This document shows positions 7,230 through 13,476 of a stretch of DNA of 18,220 bases, in pieces. How positions within the stretch are numbered: position 1 is the stretch's first letter; the number at the start of each line of letters is the position of its first letter. The translations under genes were made by a program, and so were the position numbers. Location of the stretch: positions 1 through 18,220 of the forward strand of contig CAVGBV010000055.1 in the NCBI GenBank assembly GCA_963627615.1, in the 5' to 3' direction. Source of the DNA: Faecimorpha sp963627615. GTDB lineage: Bacteria > Bacillota > Clostridia > Lachnospirales > Bianqueaceae. The notes below the pieces were generated by a model. That model did no database searches and was not told where the DNA came from. It worked only from the letters and a program-made list of their open reading frames with translations.

Positions 7230-8474
7230 ATGTCATACACAGAGCTGATTAAGAACTTCAATCGTACCCGGGACTACATGCGGGAGTTTTATGTCTATGG
7301 CTTTAAGAGCCGGGAAGAATACAACAAAAAAAGCGCTCGCTCGTATGACGATGAGCGCCGACGCGTGGAGAGCTGGCTGGGGGATTACATGCGATTTCGG
7401 CAGAATCCGGATGGCAAGACGGTCTTCCTTTCGATTGATAGCCGTCTGTCCCATCACAATCCTTTATATACCGCCTGGAAAGCCAAGAGCTTTACAGACG
7501 GCGACATCACGCTCCATTTCATACTTTTTGATATTCTATACTCCCCTGAGGTTGTCCTGCCGCTGAATGACATCATGGACCGGATGGATGAGTATCTTCG
7601 CGGGTTCCGTACGCCAAAGGTATTTGACACATCGACGGTACGCAAGAAGCTAAATGAATACATATCGGAAGGGATTATCATAGCAGAAAAACGCGGCAAA
7701 ACCATGTATTACCGGCGGGCTGACTCCGATGACAGCTACGGTACGGATCTTCTGGATTTCTTTTCAGAGGTGGCACCATGCGGTGTTATCGGGTCATACC
7801 TGCTTGATAAGAAGGAGCCTCACAACGAGCATTTCGCGTTTAAGCACCACTATATTACCGGGGCGATGGACAGTGAGATTCTCTGCGCACTCCTGATTGC
7901 GATCGATGAGAAGCGCGGTGTAACGCTGGAGATCCTTGGCCGCCATAAGGACAGGATTTCAGAAAATCCTGTAGTTCCGCTGAAGATCATGGTCAGCGTG
8001 CAGAGCGGAAGGCAATATCTGATGGCGTATACTCCGCGCTTCAAACGGATTACACCTTATAGGATAGATAATATTGTGTCTGTCAGGATGGAAGACACTT
8101 GCGGTCAATGGGGCAAACTGCAAGAGAAATTCCGCGGGATGCTGCCTCATATATGGGGTGTCAGCACGCAAAGCGCTTCCGGGGAGCGGATAGAGCATGT
8201 GGAGTTTACGGTCAGATACAGCGAGTATGAGGAATACATTCACAGGCGGCTGGAACGGGAGAAGCGCTGCGGAACCGTAGAGAGGCTGGATGCCCATACG
8301 AGCCGGTTCTCGGCGGATGTTTTTGACGCAAGCGAGATGGTCCCATGGATCCGGACCTTTATCTGCAGGATAACCGACATCCACTTTTCCAATAAGGAGC
8401 TCGAGGAGCAGTTTCGGAGCGACCTTAAGGAAATGTACGCGCTTTACGGTCTGGAAGGCGGTGACCCTGTATGA
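7230..8474 (+). CDS. WYL-domain transcriptional regulator (first of pair)
   Basis: A 414-residue protein with an AAGGAGG ribosome site before ATG 7230. An N-terminal extension is followed by a helix-turn-helix-like segment at about residues 95-165 (PLNDIMDRMDEYL ... TVRKKLNEYISEGIIIAEKR). Residues about 210-290 form a WYL domain (HYITGAMDSEILCALLIAID, then PLKIMVSVQSGRQYLMAYTP and ITPYRIDNIVSVR), and about 320-400 resemble the WCX C-terminal extension. WYL proteins are ligand-sensing transcription factors, often in phage-defence or stress islands; known WYL ligands include nucleic acids or nucleotides. The stop overlaps the start of the next WYL gene by four bases (ATGA), indicating translational coupling and probable hetero-complex formation. 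It lies upstream of the RNA-repair operon, where an RtcR-type activator is found in other bacteria. The pair may replace RtcR here; this is inference. Confidence 0.85.
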   Translation: MSYTELIKNFNRTRDYMREFYVYGFKSREEYNKKSARSYDDERRRVESWLGDYMRFRQNPDGKTVFLSIDSRLSHHNPLYTAWKAKSFTDGDITLHFILFDILYSPEVVLPLNDIMDRMDEYLRGFRTPKVFDTSTVRKKLNEYISEGIIIAEKRGKTMYYRRADSDDSYGTDLLDFFSEVAPCGVIGSYLLDKKEPHNEHFAFKHHYITGAMDSEILCALLIAIDEKRGVTLEILGRHKDRISENPVVPLKIMVSVQSGRQYLMAYTPRFKRITPYRIDNIVSVRMEDTCGQWGKLQEKFRGMLPHIWGVSTQSASGERIEHVEFTVRYSEYEEYIHRRLEREKRCGTVERLDAHTSRFSADVFDASEMVPWIRTFICRITDIHFSNKELEEQFRSDLKEMYALYGLEGGDPV

Positions 8475-9382
8475 TATTCAGTGAACTCTACAGTACATAT
8501 TATAATACCGTAGCGCGGATTCTAAAAGCCGCCATAGAGCATCCGCTTCCCAAGGAAGAGCTGCGTTCTCTGATTGAAAAGAATGCCTTTGGAGAGAGCA
8601 TTCTGAATATCGAACCGGCGATTATGGAAGAGCGTTGGCAGGTGCTGACTCCGGATGGTGTAACAGCAATGAAGCACACGCCGACAATGCCGCTGACACT
8701 ACTGGAAAAGCGCTGGCTAAAAGCGATCTTTCAGGATCCGAGGATCCGACTCTTTACGGGTGAAGGAGACGATCTCCCAGAGGTTGAACCGCTGTTTAAG
8801 CCTGACGATGTACTTATCTTTGACAAGTACTCCGATGGAGATCCCTATACCGATGAGAGCTATATCCACAACTTCCGCCTGGTGATGGATGCGATACACA
8901 ACCGTTATCCACTGAGCATCGATACAACAAACCGAAGGGGAAGCATCATCCATAGAGTCCTTATGCCGGAATATATGGAGTACTCGGAAAAGGATGATAA
9001 GTTCCGCCTGATCGGTTCCGGGCGGAGGTACGCCGAGACGGTCAACATGGGCCGGATCGTACGCGTCAAGCCGTATAACAAGCCCTATGAGACGCATTCC
9101 GTAAAAGGACTGCCCCCTGAAAACAGGAGCGTTCAGTTTGAACTTGTAGATTTCAGAAGTGCTTTGGAGAGGGTATTGATGCATTTTGCACATTTCGAAA
9201 AGCAGGCGGAGAGGCTGGATGAGAACCGGTATAAGGTGACGATTACATATGATAAGGATGATGAGGCGGAGATCGTGATCCGAATCCTATCATTCGGACC
9301 GATGGTGAAGGTAACGGCACCGCAGTCCTTTGTAGATCTTATAAAACAAAAACTGATCAGTCAAAAAAGTTGCGGGCATTAA
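8471..9382 (+). CDS. WYL-domain protein (second of pair)
   Basis: A 303-residue protein that starts inside the stop of the previous gene (ATGA overlap). The N-terminal part (residues 1-100) contains helices and the segment MPLTLLEKRWLKAIFQDPRI often seen in front of WYL domains. Residues about 135-205 have the WYL-type strand pattern: VMDAIHNRYPLSIDTTNRRG, then HRVLMPEYMEYSEKDDKFRL and VNMGRIVRVKPY. About 215-300 form a WCX-like end (VQFELVDFRSALERVLMHFA ... ILSFGPMVKVTAP). A clear DNA-binding helix-turn-helix is less obvious than in its partner, so it may act as a sensory subunit. The stop codon lies within the loop of the downstream terminator hairpin. Confidence 0.8.
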   Translation: MIFSELYSTYYNTVARILKAAIEHPLPKEELRSLIEKNAFGESILNIEPAIMEERWQVLTPDGVTAMKHTPTMPLTLLEKRWLKAIFQDPRIRLFTGEGDDLPEVEPLFKPDDVLIFDKYSDGDPYTDESYIHNFRLVMDAIHNRYPLSIDTTNRRGSIIHRVLMPEYMEYSEKDDKFRLIGSGRRYAETVNMGRIVRVKPYNKPYETHSVKGLPPENRSVQFELVDFRSALERVLMHFAHFEKQAERLDENRYKVTITYDKDDEAEIVIRILSFGPMVKVTAPQSFVDLIKQKLISQKSCGH

Positions 9383-9401
9383 GTGGCTCGCAACTTTTTT
9401 T
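9363..9401 (+). terminator. Terminator overlapping the WYL stop codon
   Basis: AAAAAAGTTGCGGGC pairs with GCTCGCAACTTTTTT (nine-base-pair core GTTGCGGGC/GCTCGCAAC with one G-U, extended by A-T pairs) and runs into a T tract. The TAA stop at 9380-9382 lies in the hairpin loop, so the last codons of the WYL gene form the 5' arm. This separates the regulator operon from the Y RNA promoter that begins immediately afterwards. Confidence 0.85.
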
Positions 9402-9415
9402 CCGTGATAGCGTAA
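9400..9415 (+). promoter_or_regulatory. Candidate operator TTCCG-N6-CGTAA
   Basis: TTCCG-TGATAG-CGTAA matches nine of ten fixed positions of the palindrome TTCCG-N6-CGGAA at 12582-12597 in front of the SWIM gene. It overlaps the -35 region of the Y RNA promoter. The sharing suggests one regulator, most simply the neighbouring WYL pair; the assignment is inference. Confidence 0.4.
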
Positions 9416-9432
9416 GGGGAAACTGGTACAAT
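9404..9432 (+). promoter_or_regulatory. Promoter of the Y RNA / TROVE-RtcB unit
   Basis: GTGATA as a partial -35, 17 bases of spacer, and TACAAT (9427-9432) as -10, preceded by TGG as an extended -10. The start of transcription would be near 9439. It sits directly after the terminator of the WYL operon and before the tRNA-like RNA. Confidence 0.55.
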
Positions 9433-9438
9433 AGCGTT

Positions 9439-9570
9439 TGTAAACAGAAAGGCCCCTACAGCAAACCAGTGATAGCTAAGTGGTTATAGCAGTGATCCAT
9501 GATCACGATTCGTGGGTTCGAATCCCGCTCAAAATGAGGCCTTGGTTTTGAAAATCTCATTGATAGGAGA
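9439..9570 (+). ncRNA. Candidate bacterial Y RNA with tRNA-like module
   Basis: Positions 9473-9528 mimic a tRNA. TA (9473-9474) stands where T8-A9 would be. A D-arm follows with stem GCTA/TAGC (9475-9478, 9487-9490) and a loop containing GG. Then comes a hairpin GTGATC-CAT-GATCAC (9492-9506) in the anticodon-arm place, and a T-arm GTGGG-TTCGAAT-CCCGC (9512-9528) with the canonical T-loop. It is not a true tRNA: the acceptor stem shrinks to TGA/TCA, the anticodon-position loop lacks T33, and there is no CCA-ready end. Outside the module CAAACCA (9462-9468) pairs with TGGTTTTG (9543-9550) with one bulge. Bacterial Y RNAs of the YrlA type are known to carry just such a tRNA-mimicking module and to be encoded beside TROVE (Ro/Rsr) genes, as here. 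The 5' end is set by the promoter at 9404-9432; the 3' end is uncertain. Confidence 0.7.
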
Positions 9571-9792
9571 AGATAGCTATGCGGTTGCCGTAACAGATCG
9601 CTTACCCTGAATCGCCGCGCATGATGGAATGTAAACTTCCATATGTATGCCGGACGCAATCACGGCTCCGCCTCTGACCATTGGGCCCGTCAATGAAAAA
9701 GCACAGACAGCAATTTTTTCTATTTTGGAGATAATAAAAGAACCGTGCTTTGTGATTTTCATTTCAAAAGATTACGAAAAGGAGTGAGTTTT
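9571..9792 (+). other. Leader between tRNA-like RNA and TROVE gene
   Basis: About 220 bases lacking a convincing gene. GATAGCTATGCGGTT at 9572-9586 echoes the D-arm start GATAGCTAAGTGGTT at 9471-9485. ATGGAA-TGTAAAC-TTCCAT (9624-9642) forms a perfect six-pair hairpin with a seven-base loop, and CATTG-GGCCCGT-CAATG (9678-9694) a five-pair hairpin. GGGCC at 9684-9688 can also pair with GGCCC at 9451-9455 near the RNA 5' end. A frame without ribosome site, ATG 9647 to TGA 9787, contains protein-like sequence (LTIGPVNEKAQTAIFSILEI) and could be a gene remnant. There may be a longer Y RNA, a second RNA, or an mRNA leader. Confidence 0.35.
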
Positions 9793-11280
9793 ATGTTGGA
9801 CTATATAAGGCAGGAGGCAGCTATGACATGGACCGAAAATGGGGCTGCGACATATGAATCAACCGGTTCAGAGTGCCTGGACCTCTTTGCCACGATCGGT
9901 GCGCTTCGCCGTGCAAGCGACGCGGAGATGATTCGCAGATTTATCCGTGCGTATACCGAGAATCCGGATCTTGCCATGAAACTCCTCTTTTACGCGAGAG
10001 ATATTAGAGGAGGCCTGGGGGAGAGAAGGGTGTTTCGTGTCATCCTGAACTGGCTTGCGCTCAATGAGCCTATGGCTGTGAAAAAGAATCTGAAATATAT
10101 CGCGGAATACGGCCGATATGATGATCTTCTCGTTCTCATGGATACACCCTGTGAGAAGGAGATGTTCTCCGTCCTGCGGGAGCAGTTTTCCAAGGACCTG
10201 GAGGCAATGCGAGGAGAAGGTACGGTTTCTCTTCTGGCAAAATGGCTGCCGTCCGTAAATGCGTCCAATACACAGACAAAGTCTCTGGGTAAAAGGGTCG
10301 CAAAAGCCTTCGGCCTTTCTGAGGCAGAATACAGAAAGGCCCTCTCCGCGCTTCGGGCACAGATCCATATCATAGAGAACAACCTCCGCGAGAAGAATTA
10401 TTCCTTTGATTATGAAAAGCAGCCGTCCAGAGCGATGTTCAAGTACAGAAAGGCTTTTTCACGTAATGACGCGAAGCGTTATCATGCGTTCCTTCAGGCT
10501 GTCAGTTCCGGCGAGGCCGCGCTGCATGCCGATACTATCGCTCCGTATGAGCTGATTGCGCCATACCTGACCGTTGGCTGGTATGGAGAGGAAAGCTATA
10601 TGCGGGACATTTCGGCCGCTGAAAAGGAGTCACTGAATGCGACCTGGGCTTCGCTCCCTGATTTTGCAAGCACAGAGAATGCGCTTGCAGTCATTGACAC
10701 CTCCGGCTCCATGTATTGTGATCAGAAGCCGATTCCGGCAGCGGTAGCTCTGTCGTTAGGCCTGTATTTCGCGGAGCACAATACCGGAGCTTTTAAGAAT
10801 CATTTTATTGAGTTTTCGTCTCGTCCGCAACTGATCAGGATCAAGGGCGATACCTTCGCCGATCGGCTTCGGTACGTAGCTACATTTAGCGAGATCGCTA
10901 ATACCAATCTGGAAGCCGTGTTTGATCTGATCCTGAATGCGGCGGCAAAGCACCATGTTCCCAGGGAGGAGCTTCCCGCGAAATTGATCATCATCTCTGA
11001 TATGGAATTTGATTCCTGTGTAGATCACGCATCGGAGGTGAATTTTCAAAATGCGCGGAAAAAGTTCGCGGCCCATGGGTATCCGCTTCCGCAGATCATT
11101 TTCTGGAATGTTGCCAGCAGACACCGCCAGCAGCCTGTCACACAAAATGAACAGGGCGTCGCGCTGATTTCAGGAGTAACACCTCGTATTTTCTCCATGG
11201 TTGCGGGAGGAATCCTTTCGCCCTATACCTTCATGATGGAAATACTGAGAAGCAAGCGCTATGCGCCCATCGCGGCATAG
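9793..11280 (+). CDS. rsr: TROVE/vWA Ro60-like RNA-binding protein (DUF2828-type)
   Basis: A 495-residue protein starting at ATG 9793, chosen because GGAG lies eight bases upstream; an earlier GTG in frame at 9745 has no site. Residues about 25-290 form the alpha-helical TROVE-like part, with the hallmark LLFYARDIRGGLGERRVFR (residues about 64-82) followed by YIAEYGRYDDLLVL. Residues about 296-480 form a von Willebrand A fold with MIDAS motif D302-T-S-G-S-M and the further aspartate in IISDMEFD (403). Ro60/Rsr proteins are ring-shaped, hold misfolded or damaged RNA ends and are regulated by Y RNA. The adjacent tRNA-like RNA and the RtcB gene 16 bases downstream support that role here. The family might also be annotated as DUF2828, which is a TROVE-vWA relative. 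The symbol is used by analogy with bacterial rsr. Confidence 0.82.
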   Translation: MLDYIRQEAAMTWTENGAATYESTGSECLDLFATIGALRRASDAEMIRRFIRAYTENPDLAMKLLFYARDIRGGLGERRVFRVILNWLALNEPMAVKKNLKYIAEYGRYDDLLVLMDTPCEKEMFSVLREQFSKDLEAMRGEGTVSLLAKWLPSVNASNTQTKSLGKRVAKAFGLSEAEYRKALSALRAQIHIIENNLREKNYSFDYEKQPSRAMFKYRKAFSRNDAKRYHAFLQAVSSGEAALHADTIAPYELIAPYLTVGWYGEESYMRDISAAEKESLNATWASLPDFASTENALAVIDTSGSMYCDQKPIPAAVALSLGLYFAEHNTGAFKNHFIEFSSRPQLIRIKGDTFADRLRYVATFSEIANTNLEAVFDLILNAAAKHHVPREELPAKLIIISDMEFDSCVDHASEVNFQNARKKFAAHGYPLPQIIFWNVASRHRQQPVTQNEQGVALISGVTPRIFSMVAGGILSPYTFMMEILRSKRYAPIAA

Positions 11281-11296
11281 CCAAAGGAGAATACAT

Positions 11297-12529
11297 ATGT
11301 TTGAAATACAAGGAAAGAAAAACACCGCCATCTGTTACGCAAAAGTCGTTGAGGACGCCGCGATCGAGCAGATCCGCAGGATGTGCGACTATGAGCTGAC
11401 CCAAAACAGCCGTATACGGATTATGCCGGATGTTCACGCCGGAAAGGGGTGTACGATCGGGACGACGATGACCGTGGCCGATAAGGTCTGCCCCAATATT
11501 GTAGGTGTGGATATCGGCTGTGGCATGTATACGGTAAAGCTTGCCGAAAAGGAGTTGAACTTTGATCGAATCGATGAGGCGGCGCATTTTATTCCTTCCG
11601 GCATGCATACATGGGAAGGACGCATGGAGAGGTTTGACCTGACATCTCTTCGGTGCTATCGTTCGCTTCGTGACTCCAAAAGGCTGGAGCGCTCGCTGGG
11701 TACGCTTGGCGGCGGCAATCATTTTATCGAAATTGACCGGGCATCCGATGGTACATACTATCTGGTGATTCATTCCGGAAGCAGGAACCTTGGAAAACAG
11801 GTCGCGGAAATCTATCAGCGGCTTGCGGTGGATCTTCATTCCGGTAAGGAAGACTATTTCATAAGGCGAGACGAGCTCATTTGTACCTATAAAGCAGAAG
11901 GCAGACGGGGTGAGATACAGAAGGCTTTACAGGAGCTTGAAAAAGAATATAGGGCCAAGGTTCCGGATGTGCCGGAGGATCTGTGCTGGCTTTATGGTAC
12001 ATTTCTTGAGGATTATCTCCATGATGTGGAGATCTGCCAGCGGTTTGCCAGAAGAAACAGAGAAAAGATGGCGGAGATCCTTCTGGAGAGAACAGGCATG
12101 ACCGGCGTGGAGTCCTTTCACACGATTCACAATTATATTGATACCAAGGAAGGGATTCTCCGCAAGGGCGCAATCGCCGCACACGCAGGAGAAAGAGTTC
12201 TGATCCCGATCAATATGCGTGACGGCTCCATTATCGCCATAGGAAAAGGAAATCCGGAATGGAACTACTCCGCGCCCCACGGGGCAGGTCGCATCATGTC
12301 AAGAAGCAAGGCAAAAGAAGCGATTGATCTCGAAGCATATAAGGCCGCAATGGAGGGCATATATACGACCTCTGTGAGTGAGCAGACAATCGATGAGGCC
12401 CCGATGGCATATAAGTCGATTGATGATATTGTAGATGTCATCCGGGAATCTGTAGAGATTGTGGATATCATGAAGCCCGTGTATAATTTTAAGGCTGCGG
12501 ACGATGACCTCCCGTGGAAGAGAAAGTAG
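11297..12529 (+). CDS. rtcB: RtcB-type RNA-splicing ligase
   Basis: A 410-residue protein starting at ATG 11297 after CCAAAGGAGA. It carries the complete RtcB signature: PDVHAGKGCTIG (44-55), VGVDIGCGM with metal-binding Cys75, GTLGGGNHFIE (135-145), IHSGSRNLGK (158-167), FHTIHNY (274-280), and APHGAGRIMSR with the guanylate-accepting histidine at 328. RtcB joins 2',3'-cyclic phosphate (or 3'-phosphate) and 5'-OH RNA ends using GTP and Mn2+, as in tRNA, 16S rRNA and other RNA repair. No archease and no RtcA cyclase are seen in the window. It lies 16 bases after the TROVE gene in the same transcript and is followed by a hairpin. All key residues are present, so activity is expected. Confidence 0.95.
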   Translation: MFEIQGKKNTAICYAKVVEDAAIEQIRRMCDYELTQNSRIRIMPDVHAGKGCTIGTTMTVADKVCPNIVGVDIGCGMYTVKLAEKELNFDRIDEAAHFIPSGMHTWEGRMERFDLTSLRCYRSLRDSKRLERSLGTLGGGNHFIEIDRASDGTYYLVIHSGSRNLGKQVAEIYQRLAVDLHSGKEDYFIRRDELICTYKAEGRRGEIQKALQELEKEYRAKVPDVPEDLCWLYGTFLEDYLHDVEICQRFARRNREKMAEILLERTGMTGVESFHTIHNYIDTKEGILRKGAIAAHAGERVLIPINMRDGSIIAIGKGNPEWNYSAPHGAGRIMSRSKAKEAIDLEAYKAAMEGIYTTSVSEQTIDEAPMAYKSIDDIVDVIRESVEIVDIMKPVYNFKAADDDLPWKRK

Positions 12530-12533
12530 AACA

Positions 12534-12563
12534 ACAAGGTGATGGCTATATGCATCACCTTGT
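12534..12563 (+). terminator. Hairpin after rtcB
   Basis: ACAAGGTGATG and CATCACCTTGT form a perfect 11-base-pair stem with an eight-base loop, four bases after the rtcB stop. The following ATTTATA is only partly T-rich, so termination may be incomplete, allowing some read-through into the SWIM-ARH unit. Confidence 0.65.
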
Positions 12564-12579
12564 ATTTATAGGCAAAATC

Positions 12580-12599
12580 TATTCCGCTATTACGGAATA
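12580..12599 (+). promoter_or_regulatory. Palindromic operator TATTCCG-N6-CGGAATA
   Basis: A perfect inverted repeat with seven-base arms and a six-base spacer covers the -35 region of the promoter that reads into the SWIM gene. Its core TTCCG-N6-CGGAA matches 9400-9415 in front of the Y RNA. A dimeric regulator is expected to bind; the WYL pair is the obvious local candidate. Confidence 0.6.
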
Positions 12600-12602
12600 T
12601 TG

Positions 12603-12611
12603 TGCTATAAT
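12603..12611 (+). promoter_or_regulatory. Extended -10 promoter of the SWIM-ARH unit
   Basis: TGC-TATAAT is a perfect -10 hexamer with a TGn extension. At the expected -35 distance the sequence (TCCGCT, inside the palindrome) is poor, which suggests dependence on a bound activator, or relief of a repressor sitting on the palindrome. Confidence 0.6.
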
Positions 12612-12647
12612 ATTATTAAAAGATACGATGATAAGGAGGAAGAGAAT

Positions 12648-13463
12648 ATGGCAGCCAAGATCGGATTTACGGTGGAAGAGCCGGAAAATCGGCATGCAGA
12701 AGCACGGCATCGTGTTTCGCAGCAATATAGTATACCGCGTAAATCGGTGGTCCGGGTTTATTTTGCGGCCAGAAACATGACACTGGCATATTATAATGAC
12801 CAATTTGACCTCCACCAGGGGGATATCGTTTATGTGGACGGAAAGCTGGAGGGGCTGCGCGGCCGGGTCATGGAGGTCAATTATACGTTTAAGATCAAGA
12901 TCTCTGATTATAAGCGTGTGATTGCGGTAGCGGACACCGATGTCCATGGTCAGTTCTATATGGCAGGTTCTCATTTTGTCACATTTGATAGGGAGGCTCT
13001 GCCGGCCTATAAGGTGGTCCGTTGGTTTAAGGCGCCTGTAAAAGAGGACGAAGAATTTGTCAGCGGCAGTGATGAACGGACTTTTCGTCTGGAGGACCTT
13101 CAGGGGATGGATATCAGCGCGGTAACAGCAGAGCGCGGACATGACTATTATGTGGAGAATAAGGTCAGATATCTCAGTATCGACGGCACAAGGGGATACG
13201 CGATTGTTGAGGGCAGAGAGGGCTATGAGGTGGAGTTCCGATACCAAGACGGTGAGATCAGCGGCCTGGTATGTTCCTGCTTCTGCGGCAATCATTGCAA
13301 GCATGAATTCGCAGCCATGCTTCAGCTGAAGGAAACACTCCGGCTGATTGAGAAGAATTACATAGAAGAATATAGGAGAACAGGCTATTTTGCGGCGGTA
13401 AGCAAGGGGACGCTGTTTGCGTTTGTGATTGACCGCAAAGAGAGCGGATCCTTTACACTATAG
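12648..13463 (+). CDS. SWIM zinc-finger protein
   Basis: A 271-residue protein starting at ATG 12648 after AAGGAGGAAGAG. Residues about 28-115 form a beta-rich domain (KSVVRVYFAARNMTLAYYND, then QGDIVYVDGKLEGLRGRVME) faintly like small beta-barrel nucleic-acid-binding folds. Residues about 160-235 hold a SWIM-type zinc finger: repeated strands (RYLSIDGTRGYAIVEGREGY) followed by C209-S-C211-F-C213-G-N-H-C217-K-H219 with the helix EFAAMLQLKETL. The SWIM module (CxC, CxH) binds DNA, RNA or protein. The stop is 13 bases before the ADP-ribosylhydrolase start, so the two are co-transcribed. The extra cysteine 213 within the finger is slightly unusual. Its link to RNA repair is by position and shared operator only. 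Confidence 0.8.
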   Translation: MAAKIGFTVEEPENRHAEARHRVSQQYSIPRKSVVRVYFAARNMTLAYYNDQFDLHQGDIVYVDGKLEGLRGRVMEVNYTFKIKISDYKRVIAVADTDVHGQFYMAGSHFVTFDREALPAYKVVRWFKAPVKEDEEFVSGSDERTFRLEDLQGMDISAVTAERGHDYYVENKVRYLSIDGTRGYAIVEGREGYEVEFRYQDGEISGLVCSCFCGNHCKHEFAAMLQLKETLRLIEKNYIEEYRRTGYFAAVSKGTLFAFVIDRKESGSFTL

Positions 13464-13476
13464 GAGGGGTATATCC

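Noticed and set aside
9473..9528. A functional tRNA gene (CAT-like anticodon position)
   Set aside because: The D- and T-arms are convincing, but the acceptor stem is only three pairs, the base at position 33 is C, the middle arm has too small a loop when fully paired, and the segment lies between a promoter and a TROVE gene. A Y RNA module explains it better.
9577..9762. A 61-codon minus-strand open frame opposite the TROVE leader
   Set aside because: No ribosome site, runs against the operon, and overlaps the leader and the structured RNA region. Treated as a shadow.
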